Shown: one piece after another, positions 1 through 6,207 of the stretch
Layout: every line of letters begins with the position of its first letter
Position numbering within the stretch: the stretch's first letter is position 1
DNA from: an uncultured Anaerococcus sp.
GTDB lineage: Bacteria; Bacillota_A; Clostridia; Tissierellales; Peptoniphilaceae
Assembly: GCA_945916625.1 (NCBI GenBank)
Contig: CAMEGY010000040.1
Span: forward strand, 1 to 7,809
Direction: 5' to 3'
DNA length: 7,809 bases
The notes under the pieces: generated by a model
Database searches by the model: none
Seen by the model: the letters and a program-made list of their open reading frames with translations, nothing else
What the model was told of the DNA's origin: nothing
Position numbers and translations under genes: made by a program

Positions 1-942
1 ATTTATGGCTATGAATTTGATAAAATAGATTCTAATCAAATTGTAGAGGAAGTTAGAGCCAACACAAGTCTTGATAGGGCAAAGAGGAATGAATTTTATT
101 TATATACAAGGTTTTTATTAAGAAAATCATCTTTCGAAAAAATCTACGACCTAAAGATAGATTTGGAAAGTGACGAGGCACTACTACTTACAGAACATGA
201 AAATGAAAAATATGCCTTAGAAGATACTTTAGCTAAGGAAGATTTATTTATAGACCTTGCTGGTAATTCTTATAAGGTCTTGCCCCTTATAAAATCAAAT
301 AAGATTTTTTCCAATGATGTAATTGGACTTTCTAGTATGGTTGTAGTAGATGATGGAGTTTATGACAGCCTTATAGGCAAGCAAAACCCCTTTGCCTACA
401 ATGTAAACTTGTCAAAAGATTTTGTAAACTCTTTTGGTTTTTCCAAAGCTTCTGATATGGCAAGAGATTTTTTTATAAACGAAGCTTATAAGTACGAATC
501 CTACATCTGGCAGGCCAAAAATGCTATTACACAGATTACAGAAAATCTTTACACCTATTTCTATCTAGGCCTAATCTTTATCCTAGCAGGATTAAGCTTT
601 TTTACCATCAGGATTTTTATTTTGTTTGAAAAATCCAAGGATAAGTTAAGGATTCTAAGTCTTGCTGGAGAGGATATGGACGAGATTAGGGCAAAGATTC
701 GCAAAGAGTATAGGATTTTATTTTTATCAATTGGCTTATTTTCAATACTAGTAAGCATATTTATATTCAGCCAGATGGATTTTTCACAGGAAATATTTTT
801 TAAGCTTACCCTAAGCAAAATTATAAGTGTTCTAGCTTTGATAAGCTTAGGATTAGCAGTCTTGATGGTTTTGTTTTTGAGATTCATAGTAAGGGTGAGC
901 TATGAAAGGATGGTTTATTATGAAGAAGATTTTGATAATTGA
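1..942 (+). CDS. BceB-type ABC transporter permease, FtsX family (C-terminal part, 5' truncated by window)
   Basis: The frame is open from base 1 to the TGA at 940-942, so the true start lies upstream and about 313 residues are visible. The first ~180 visible residues are hydrophilic and fit the large extracytoplasmic loop of BceB-type permeases. Three hydrophobic segments follow, at visible residues ~184-207, ~238-257 and ~274-297. Between the first two lies a cytoplasmic stretch with LRILSLAGEDMDEI, matching the FtsX-domain coupling region (LR.LG......I). This arrangement corresponds to the last three membrane spans of the 10-span BceB family. In that family the permease and an ATPase (not in the window, expected upstream) remove or detoxify cell-wall-active peptides such as bacitracin and also act as the sensor for the kinase. 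The adjacent regulator and Bce-type kinase support this. A generic FtsX-type exporter with a two-component system is the alternative. The substrate cannot be told from sequence. Confidence 0.85.
   Translation: MYGYEFDKIDSNQIVEEVRANTSLDRAKRNEFYLYTRFLLRKSSFEKIYDLKIDLESDEALLLTEHENEKYALEDTLAKEDLFIDLAGNSYKVLPLIKSNKIFSNDVIGLSSMVVVDDGVYDSLIGKQNPFAYNVNLSKDFVNSFGFSKASDMARDFFINEAYKYESYIWQAKNAITQITENLYTYFYLGLIFILAGLSFFTIRIFILFEKSKDKLRILSLAGEDMDEIRAKIRKEYRILFLSIGLFSILVSIFIFSQMDFSQEIFFKLTLSKIISVLALISLGLAVLMVLFLRFIVRVSYERMVYYEEDFDN
905..910 (+). promoter_or_regulatory. Ribosome binding site deciding the regulator start at 920
   Basis: AAAGGA lies nine bases before the ATG at 920. It favours that ATG, which gives the canonical receiver start MKKILIIEDD, over the in-frame ATG at 902, which would add six residues (MKGWFI) not expected in the family. 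The site lies inside the end of the permease gene, so the two genes are probably translationally coupled. Confidence 0.6.
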
Positions 943-1588
943 AGACGATAGAAATCTCCAAAGAGAACTTATGGAATTTTTGGGAAATAAGGGCTATGAA
1001 GTAGTAAATATAGAAAATTTCCTTAAGGCAAGCGAGATGGTCTTAGAAATAAGGCCTGACCTTGTAATACTAGATATAAATCTACCAGGTATTTCTGGTT
1101 TTGATATTTGTAGGGATATCAAGGAAAAATCAAATATCCCAGTCCTGATGCTTACCTCTAGGGTAGGCATAGAAGATGAAATAAAGGGTCTTAAGATAGG
1201 TGCTGATGAATATCTTGCAAAACCCGTAGACACACGCAGACTTATCTTGAGGATGGAAAAGCTCCTAGATCTATTTGATCATTTCCAAGATATAATAAGC
1301 GTTGGCGATTTAAAGTTAGAAATATCTACGTCAAAGCTTTCTTATAAGGATGCTTACCTAATACTTCCACAAACAGAAGCTGATATAATAAAAAAACTTA
1401 TGGAATCCTACCCAGAAATTGTCTCAAAAGATGACCTATTAGAAGCAGTTTGGTCTACAATCTATATAGATGAAAATATCCTCCAGGTAAACATAACTAG
1501 ATTGAGAAAAAAACTTACCAAACTTGGCCTTTATAATATCTACAACAAAAGGGGCAAAGGCTATGGCCTAGGAGAGATTAATGAATAG
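920..1588 (+). CDS. OmpR/PhoB-family response regulator, BceR-type
   Basis: This is a 222-residue DNA-binding response regulator. The receiver domain spans about residues 1-115: acidic pocket E8-D9-D10, phosphoacceptor D52 in LVILDINLPG, T79 and K101 in the KP motif. A winged-helix effector domain spans ~125-222, with TEADIIKKL near its start, the recognition-helix region ILQVNITRLRKKL, and the terminal wing GKGYGL. The start at 920 overlaps the permease end by 23 bases. A start at 902 is possible but less likely. The stop overlaps the start of the following kinase gene by eight bases, so regulator and kinase are coupled. By context it should be phosphorylated by that kinase and activate the adjacent transporter genes, as BceR does in Bacillus. 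The target promoter is outside the window. Family assignment is secure; the Bce-type role is inferred from the neighbours. Confidence 0.92.
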   Translation: MKKILIIEDDRNLQRELMEFLGNKGYEVVNIENFLKASEMVLEIRPDLVILDINLPGISGFDICRDIKEKSNIPVLMLTSRVGIEDEIKGLKIGADEYLAKPVDTRRLILRMEKLLDLFDHFQDIISVGDLKLEISTSKLSYKDAYLILPQTEADIIKKLMESYPEIVSKDDLLEAVWSTIYIDENILQVNITRLRKKLTKLGLYNIYNKRGKGYGLGEINE

Positions 1589-2549
1589 TACACTTAAGGA
1601 AGCCCAGGTTTTCCTTATTGGCTTTATCAGCCTAGATTTAATATTTATCTTTTTAATTTACCTAATTGGACCAGAACTAATTGATAATTTCATAATTTTT
1701 ATTATACTTTTTACAATCCTTGTCCTTGTTTTTAGTTTAAGGACTATAAAAAAGAGAAATGATAGGAAAAAGAAACTTTTAGAAGAATTCCTCATTAGAA
1801 ATTCATTCCTATCAAAAGATGCGCTCTTAGAAGAGTTTGGATTAGACTTTGGAGAAATTTTTGATGATTTTCAAAAAACTATAAAAATTAAGGATAAGAG
1901 GCTAGAGGAATCCAGAAACAAACTTATTTCTTATAGGAATTTTATAGAAATGTGGGCCCATGAGATAAAGACACCCTTAGCTTTTTCAAATTTATTTCTA
2001 GAAAACCACAAAGATAGCCTTGATAGGCAAGTGGTAGATAAGCTAGGTCTTGCTAATACCAATATTGAAAATTATATAAATCAAATTCTCTACTATGCAA
2101 GGGTCGATGCTAGTAAAAAAGACTACAAAATGAAGGAAGTCAATTTAAGAGATACCCTTGACGAGGCTATGAAATCCTATTATCCGCTTATAGCTGAAGA
2201 AGGGATAATAATCAAGGAAGATGTGGGTGATGTTAGGGTATTTACAGACAAAAACACCCTAGTCTTTATCATTTCCCAGATTATATCTAATGCCATCAAA
2301 TACTGTGATGGAGTTATAAATATTGAAAATAAGGGTAAGAACTTATATATAGGAAATGACGGACCAAAGGTTGCCGCCCAAGACCTAGCTTTTATTTTTG
2401 AAAAGGCCTTTACAGGAGAAGTGGATAAGATTCACAAATCAACAGGCATGGGACTTTATCTTTCAAAACTTTATGCTAAAGATCTTGGTATAGACATAGA
2501 GGTTGTAGAAAATAAGGACGGAAACTTTGTAATCGGTCTAAGACTTTAA
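1581..2549 (+). CDS. Intramembrane-sensing histidine kinase, BceS-type
   Basis: This is a 322-residue sensor kinase. Two membrane segments at ~9-29 and ~36-55 are joined by only a few residues, so there is almost no extracellular sensor domain, which is the hallmark of intramembrane-sensing kinases. No HAMP domain is seen. The dimerisation/phosphoacceptor helix has H127 in the H-box MWAHEIKTPL, very like the Bce-type W-x-H-x-IKTP. The ATPase domain has the N-box at N237 (ISNAIKY), a G1 region IGNDGP (258-262), the F-box FIFEKAFTG (271-279) and the G2 box STGMGLYLSK (287-296). FEKAFTG with STGMGLYL is characteristic of the BceS/YvcQ group. The gene has a good RBS (AGGAGAG, 1570-1576) and an eight-base overlap with the regulator. 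It probably senses peptide antibiotics through the adjacent permease, since Bce kinases lack their own ligand domain. Confidence in kinase function is very high; the stimulus is unknown. Confidence 0.93.
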   Translation: MNSTLKEAQVFLIGFISLDLIFIFLIYLIGPELIDNFIIFIILFTILVLVFSLRTIKKRNDRKKKLLEEFLIRNSFLSKDALLEEFGLDFGEIFDDFQKTIKIKDKRLEESRNKLISYRNFIEMWAHEIKTPLAFSNLFLENHKDSLDRQVVDKLGLANTNIENYINQILYYARVDASKKDYKMKEVNLRDTLDEAMKSYYPLIAEEGIIIKEDVGDVRVFTDKNTLVFIISQIISNAIKYCDGVINIENKGKNLYIGNDGPKVAAQDLAFIFEKAFTGEVDKIHKSTGMGLYLSKLYAKDLGIDIEVVENKDGNFVIGLRL

Positions 2550-2569
2550 ATGAAAATGCATATTAACTT

Positions 2570-2575
2570 AGGTGA
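2570..2575 (+). promoter_or_regulatory. Ribosome binding site for the HEPN/nuclease gene
   Basis: AGGTGA lies four bases upstream of the ATG at 2580, in the 30-base gap after the kinase stop. It supports this start. No terminator-like hairpin is present in the gap, so readthrough from the kinase gene is expected. Confidence 0.5.
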
Positions 2576-2579
2576 TTAA

Positions 2580-3497
2580 ATGGAACTTACAAGTAAATTT
2601 GAACTTTCGAATTGTAAAAACAAAACTAAATATGAGATTAAGCATAAAAATATACCCATAAAACTAAACGAAGACTTAGATGAGGCTATAAAATACCTCT
2701 TGTGGTATGTGCCAAATATAAACTCAGAACAGGCCAGGCGTGAAGACCTGCTTACCAATAGGGAATATGATGATTATATTTTTGTAGAACTTATGGAAGC
2801 AATGAAACTGAGAGATATAGATGTCTTGTTTACAGGTGAAATTCCTGAGCATATAGTAAAAGACTTTAAGGAGGGTATTTGCCTTAATGATCAAAAAATG
2901 GTCATGACCCTAGCTGATGGAGAAACAAAGACTATGAGTCTTTTAAGGCATATAAGAAATTCCATAGCCCATGGTAATTTCAATGTGGTAGAAAATCTCC
3001 TAATAGGTTTTGATATAAAAAAACTTGCTGAAGACAAAATCGAATACAGGAGTATTTTTAAAATCAATCCTAAAGGGCTAGTTATCGCCCTTAGGAGAAT
3101 TCTTTTTGATCTATCTAACGAAGAATTTATTTCAGAGGCTTTTAGAAGATCTGGCTATAAGGTAGAACCATTCCAGGAAGAGTATCAAAGAAGCCACCTA
3201 TTTGACCTTTTTGCCAAAAAAAATGACAGGCGCTTTGCTATTGAGATTAAAAATTATAAGTCAACAGATAAGATTTCTGACGATATCATTCATAATCTCA
3301 TAAAAGATTTTATGGGGTTGGGGGAAAGCTTCATACCAATTCTTATAATAAACTCGTCATATCTAACAGAAAGATCTAAAGAAAAACTCCTTAAGGCAGA
3401 TGTGATAATTCTTGATATTAAAAATATCAAGAAAATGCATAAGGGAAGAGATATGGTGGCAGAAATACTTAGGGATAATTTAGTATTTCAAAGATAA
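2580..3497 (+). CDS. HEPN-like plus PD-(D/E)XK (Mrr-like) nuclease fusion protein
   Basis: This is a 305-residue soluble protein with no signal peptide or membrane segment. I recognise no named gene. The N-terminal half is mostly helical and contains LLRHIRNSIAHGNF (residues 121-134), a good match to the R-N-x3-H active motif of HEPN RNases, with R126, N127 and H131. The C-terminal part, ~180-285, looks like a restriction-endonuclease fold. A helix and strand EAFRRSGYKVE precede D209 in FDLF, then E222-x-K224 in FAIEIKNYKS, giving the D-x12-E-x-K signature. This is followed by a strand and helix, IPILIINSSYLTERSKEKL, and the terminal DVIILDIKNIKKM, resembling the end of Mrr-type catalytic domains. 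RNase plus DNase domains in one chain suggest a role in defence against phage or plasmids, or a toxin-like effector. This function is inference. It sits 30 bases behind the Bce-type kinase on the same strand and is probably co-transcribed. The HEPN call rests on one motif; the nuclease call on several. Confidence 0.7.
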   Translation: MELTSKFELSNCKNKTKYEIKHKNIPIKLNEDLDEAIKYLLWYVPNINSEQARREDLLTNREYDDYIFVELMEAMKLRDIDVLFTGEIPEHIVKDFKEGICLNDQKMVMTLADGETKTMSLLRHIRNSIAHGNFNVVENLLIGFDIKKLAEDKIEYRSIFKINPKGLVIALRRILFDLSNEEFISEAFRRSGYKVEPFQEEYQRSHLFDLFAKKNDRRFAIEIKNYKSTDKISDDIIHNLIKDFMGLGESFIPILIINSSYLTERSKEKLLKADVIILDIKNIKKMHKGRDMVAEILRDNLVFQR

Positions 3498-3503
3498 ATT
3501 TAA

Positions 3504-3539
3504 ATAAATTGATCAGAACTTTTAATCATATCAATTTAT
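3504..3539 (+). repeat. Perfect 10-bp inverted repeat in the gap before the Ala/Gly-rich membrane protein gene
   Basis: ATAAATTGAT (3504-3513) is repeated inverted as ATCAATTTAT (3530-3539) around a 16-base spacer. It begins seven bases after the HEPN/nuclease stop codon. The arms are AT-rich and there is no T-tract after the right arm, so it is a poor intrinsic terminator. A dyad operator next to the promoter of the following gene is more plausible, but in a region this AT-rich chance similarity cannot be excluded. Confidence 0.4.
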
Positions 3540-3547
3540 AGTATAGT
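3537..3547 (+). promoter_or_regulatory. Candidate -10 promoter element (two registers)
   Basis: The run TATAGTATAGT offers TATAGT twice (3537-3542 and 3542-3547), a close match to the sigma-A -10 consensus. It would place transcription start about 35-45 bases before the ATG at 3591. No good -35 lies at 16-18 bases. TTGATC at 3509-3514 is 22 bases from the first -10 and 27 from the second, which is too far for a standard promoter. An activator-dependent promoter, or none, is possible. The call is tentative. Confidence 0.25.
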
Positions 3548-3552
3548 ACAGT

Positions 3553-3577
3553 TACACCATAGACGGTAGACGGTGTA
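3553..3577 (+). repeat. Small hairpin with tandem TAGACGG repeat in the 5' leader
   Basis: TACACC (3553-3558) can pair with GGTGTA (3572-3577). The interior holds a direct tandem repeat, TAGACGG at 3560-3566 and again at 3567-3573. The structure ends three bases before the AGGAGG ribosome binding site, so as RNA it could influence access to it. As DNA the tandem repeat could be a regulator half-site pair. Both readings are inference. Confidence 0.35.
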
Positions 3578-3580
3578 TTT

Positions 3581-3586
3581 AGGAGG
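3581..3586 (+). promoter_or_regulatory. Perfect Shine-Dalgarno AGGAGG deciding the start at 3591
   Basis: AGGAGG ends four bases before the ATG at 3591. It selects this ATG over the upstream in-frame GTG at 3573, whose reading frame would run through the Shine-Dalgarno sequence itself. It is the strongest ribosome binding site in the window and suggests abundant expression. Confidence 0.85.
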
Positions 3587-3590
3587 AATT

Positions 3591-4703
3591 ATGACCGATA
3601 TAAATAATAAAAATCAAGACGAAAAAGTTAGAAGAAATCGACCAGATAGAAAAAGAGATTTCGCAATTGAAAGGGAAGGCAAACTTGAAGCTGGCAGGAA
3701 CCTTTCATGGGGCTCAATTATAGCAGGAGCTGTATCAGGAGCGGCAATATTTACTGTACTAAGCCTTTTAACAGCAGCCCTAGGTTTTGGAATATTTTCA
3801 GCAAATTCTGCTAACCCATTTGCAGGAATTGGATTTTTCACAGGACTTTGGACAGCAATTACACTTATAGTTTCATTTTGCATAGGTGGTTTTGTAGCAG
3901 GCTATGCCGCAAGATCAACTGGTCTTTTACACGGTGCAATTACTTGGGCAGTTACTGTTCTACTACTATTCACAATAGTATTTAACGCTGTAGCAACTGC
4001 ACTTGGAATTGCAGGAGATGCAGTATCAACTGTTGCCGGAGGAGCAGCTAATGTAGCAGGTTCTGCAATATCAGGAGCAGGAGATGCAGTTGGATCTGCC
4101 TTTGGAACAGCTATTGATGAAGTAGGAGCAAACCTAGAAGGTGTTGATAACGAAGAACTTCAGGCAAATCTTGAACAATATCTAGCTGATACAGATGTAA
4201 AAGAGCTTCAACCAGACTATCTAAAAAATCAAATAAAGGAAAGTAAGGATGAAATAGCTGCTTCTGTTAAACAAATTGCTTTAAATCCTAACAATTCTGG
4301 CGCAGAAGTTGATAAATTAACAAAATCACTAGCTAAAAGAGCTGAAGCAATTACAAATGCAGCTGATGAAGATGCAATAGCAAATGCGGTGGCAGAAAAT
4401 TCAGACCTCTCTGAAGAAGAAGCTAAAGAAATTGGTAAAAACATCTATGACCAACTAGATAAAGCTTCAGTAGAAGCAAGCAAGTCTTTAGACGAAGCAT
4501 CTAATAAAATAAACGAACTTGCCAAAGAAGCAGAAATCACAGTAGATGAAACTGTAGATAAGGCAAAAGATACTGCTGATAATGCATCGAATAAGGCTTC
4601 AATCGGTGCAGTTCTTACCTTCTTAGGCCTAATTGCAGCACTTGCAATATCTGCAATTGCTGGTAGAAAAGGTGAAGAATTCGCTGTAAAAAACTACAGA
4701 TAA
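3591..4703 (+). CDS. Ala/Gly-rich membrane protein of unknown function
   Basis: This is a 370-residue protein I cannot name. The charged N-terminus, residues 1-38, is rich in Lys, Arg, Asp and Glu and has no signal peptide. Three hydrophobic segments follow at ~39-69, ~80-107 and ~112-141, with glycine-rich motifs: SWGSIIAGAVSGA, CIGGFVAGYAAR and LLHGAITWAV. This pattern of SWG-x-I-x-AG, GG-x-x-AG and LHG-x-x-TWA recalls a widespread uncharacterised bacterial membrane family. Then comes a small-residue segment (~142-176, GGAANVAGSAISGAGDA), a long polar, Ala/Glu/Lys-rich, presumably helical region (~185-335), and a final membrane span at ~336-357. With four spans both termini could be cytoplasmic and the helical domain extracytoplasmic. 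It has the best RBS in the window and alanine is mostly encoded by GCA/GCT, consistent with high expression. It may have its own promoter or be read through from the upstream operon. A role in envelope stress is only a guess. Confidence 0.75.
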   Translation: MTDINNKNQDEKVRRNRPDRKRDFAIEREGKLEAGRNLSWGSIIAGAVSGAAIFTVLSLLTAALGFGIFSANSANPFAGIGFFTGLWTAITLIVSFCIGGFVAGYAARSTGLLHGAITWAVTVLLLFTIVFNAVATALGIAGDAVSTVAGGAANVAGSAISGAGDAVGSAFGTAIDEVGANLEGVDNEELQANLEQYLADTDVKELQPDYLKNQIKESKDEIAASVKQIALNPNNSGAEVDKLTKSLAKRAEAITNAADEDAIANAVAENSDLSEEEAKEIGKNIYDQLDKASVEASKSLDEASNKINELAKEAEITVDETVDKAKDTADNASNKASIGAVLTFLGLIAALAISAIAGRKGEEFAVKNYR

Positions 4704-4710
4704 GCTAATT

Positions 4711-4738
4711 AAAATAGACCCCGCTGGGTCTATTTTTT
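4711..4738 (+). terminator. Strong intrinsic terminator after the Ala/Gly-rich membrane protein gene
   Basis: A perfect 11-bp stem, AAAATAGACCC (4711-4721) with GGGTCTATTTT (4726-4736), closes a CGCT loop and runs into a T-tract (4733-4738). It begins seven bases after the stop codon. The A-rich left flank could give some activity on the other strand too. Confidence 0.93.
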
Positions 4739-4776
4739 GTGTCTATAATAATTTTATATATGGCCTTATCTAATAC

Positions 4777-4801
4777 AAAAAACCACCTGACGATCAGGTG
4801 G
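4777..4801 (-). terminator. Intrinsic terminator of the minus-strand operon
   Basis: CCACCTGA (4783-4790) and TCAGGTGG (4794-4801) form a perfect 8-bp GC-rich stem with a three-base loop. Read on the minus strand the hairpin is followed by six T residues (A-run 4777-4782 on the plus strand). It lies five bases beyond the stop of the S41-like gene, so it terminates that leftward operon. It stands about 40 bases from the plus-strand terminator, giving a clean convergent boundary. Confidence 0.92.
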
Positions 4802-4806
4802 AAAAT

Positions 4807-6207
4807 CTATCCAATTATAGATAGCATGGATGATATCGGATATTTGGAATTTATTCTTTGATTGTATTCTAGATACCTATTTTGTCCATTAGTCCTAGAA
4901 GTATTTACAGAAATTACAAGGCCAGAGTGGTCTAGGACAAAAAAGCTTGGCCTAAATTCGTAGATCCTATCTTCTATAGTTGGATTAGGATCTAGGGCAT
5001 TTTTAACAGTATAGGCGTTTGATGTTTCTTTTAAAATTGAAGCAAGCTTGATTGCTTCATTGGCTGTAGCTGAATTTGTAAGGATGTAGATATTCCTACT
5101 TGCAAAGGTAGGATCTTTAGTGATTTTAAGGGAGACCTGGTCATAGTAGATATAATCATCTAGGCTAAAGTTTTCTACATTTTCTTTGTATTTGCTAGAA
5201 AGATTTTTGACTAGGGCCGTTTGGTATGGGGAAGACTCGCCTTCTTTTATATCTTTAAGGTCATTTGCTAAAAGATTGCCCCTATAAAAGATTATATCGT
5301 CCTTACTGTAGTCTTGGTGGATAAAATATTTGGCAAATTCATTTACAAATATATTGTTAAGTGAATTGTTGTCAGATAGGTCAAGGATCATCGTAGAAAT
5401 GCCTGGAGTAGAGGTTACAGCCTTAATAATTTCGTTGATTGTTTTTTCTAAGTCTTTTGTTTTGAAATTAGGTAGGCTTACCCTTAGTACAGTACCATTT
5501 TCTATACCCACACTGACTTCTGCATTGTTTTTATCCTTGATAATTCTCTTATAGCGGTTGACTACTTGCGGATTTTCTAGGACGGTCTTGATATTTGATT
5601 CTTGTTTATTTTTGTAATAGTTAAATAAATCATCGTAGGAATCCTTATCCATAACCTTTGTATAGGAATCATTCAAAATAGCCAAATACTCACCTAGGAT
5701 AAGGAAGAATTCCTGGTCAGTTTTTGAAGATTTGATCTTCTTTCTGTACTCATCTGATTTTTGGTTGAATTCTTCAAAGGCTTCTCTGTTAGACTTATCT
5801 ACTGCAAAGTTTTTAATAATGTTATCATAAAGTATATCAAAGTCAGAATTTTTCTCCGCACTTGTAAGGCTTCTGCCTTCAGTAGATGAGACAAAAGATG
5901 TATTTGATAGGTCCTCTAAAACCTCATCCCTAAATTTTGGATAGCCCATCTGGCCGTAGGTATTTAGTTTTTTATAAATTAGAAAACTTGGGATAATTAT
6001 TATTAGACACAAAATTAGGACAAGGCTAATCATTCTTCGCTTGTAGAGTCTTTCTCTTTCTCGCCTTTGTCTTTTGCGTCTAGCAATTTCCCTTAAGGAC
6101 ATATCTCTATTTTCTTTTACGATTCTAATTTGTCTAGGATTTTTACTTGATTTTTGACTTCTTTTATCAGTAGATCTCTTAGACTTACTTCTCTTTCTTC
6201 TTGTCAT
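4807..6207 (-). CDS. Membrane-anchored S41-peptidase-like protein, probable pseudopeptidase
   Basis: This is a 466-residue protein: a very basic N-terminal tail (1-59, Arg/Lys-rich), one membrane anchor (~60-78), then a large domain predicted outside the cell. That domain follows the order of S41 (C-terminal-processing/tricorn-type) peptidases. An N-terminal helical part (FDILYDNIIKNF, ~123-134; LGEYLAILNDSYTKV, ~171-185) corresponds to the family's L.DGHT region. A core strand pattern LRVSLPNF...TMILDLSDN (241-280) corresponds to the I.LDLR.N.GG region. NIYILTNSATANEAIKLA (372-389) corresponds to the catalytic-serine segment, and SFFVLDHSGLVISV matches the family's C-terminus. Aligned to the usual S-A-x-E, the nucleophile position is T381, the GG of the substrate loop is absent, and the H of DGHT is Y182. 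No PDZ domain is evident. Activity is therefore doubtful. The ATG at 6207 has AGGA six bases upstream; a TTG at 6231 has none. It overlaps the kinase gene by 23 bases, suggesting a shared task. Confidence 0.72.
   Translation of the reverse strand: MTRRKRSKSKRSTDKRSQKSSKNPRQIRIVKENRDMSLREIARRKRQRRERERLYKRRMISLVLILCLIIIIPSFLIYKKLNTYGQMGYPKFRDEVLEDLSNTSFVSSTEGRSLTSAEKNSDFDILYDNIIKNFAVDKSNREAFEEFNQKSDEYRKKIKSSKTDQEFFLILGEYLAILNDSYTKVMDKDSYDDLFNYYKNKQESNIKTVLENPQVVNRYKRIIKDKNNAEVSVGIENGTVLRVSLPNFKTKDLEKTINEIIKAVTSTPGISTMILDLSDNNSLNNIFVNEFAKYFIHQDYSKDDIIFYRGNLLANDLKDIKEGESSPYQTALVKNLSSKYKENVENFSLDDYIYYDQVSLKITKDPTFASRNIYILTNSATANEAIKLASILKETSNAYTVKNALDPNPTIEDRIYEFRPSFFVLDHSGLVISVNTSRTNGQNRYLEYNQRINSKYPISSMLSIIG

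Noticed and set aside
2331..2373. G1 box of the BceS-type kinase lacks the usual D-x-G-x-G (reads IGNDGPKV)
   Set aside because: N-x-G variants of this box occur in many working kinases, and the N-box, F-box and G2 box are intact, so this is not evidence of an inactive kinase.
2550..2579. Nine-codon open frame (ATG to TAA) filling the gap between kinase and HEPN/nuclease gene
   Set aside because: It has no RBS of its own, and the nuclease RBS lies inside it. A frame this short in AT-rich DNA is expected by chance. A leader-peptide role cannot be shown.
3504..3539. Reading the 10-bp inverted repeat as the terminator of the upstream operon
   Set aside because: The arms hold almost no G/C, the loop is 16 bases, and no T-tract follows the right arm, so it lacks the features of the two clear terminators in this window.
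3614..3883. Antisense 89-codon frame opposite the Ala/Gly-rich membrane protein gene
   Set aside because: It is a mirror of a strongly supported gene with clear membrane spans and RBS. The antisense translation has no recognisable motif or ribosome binding site.
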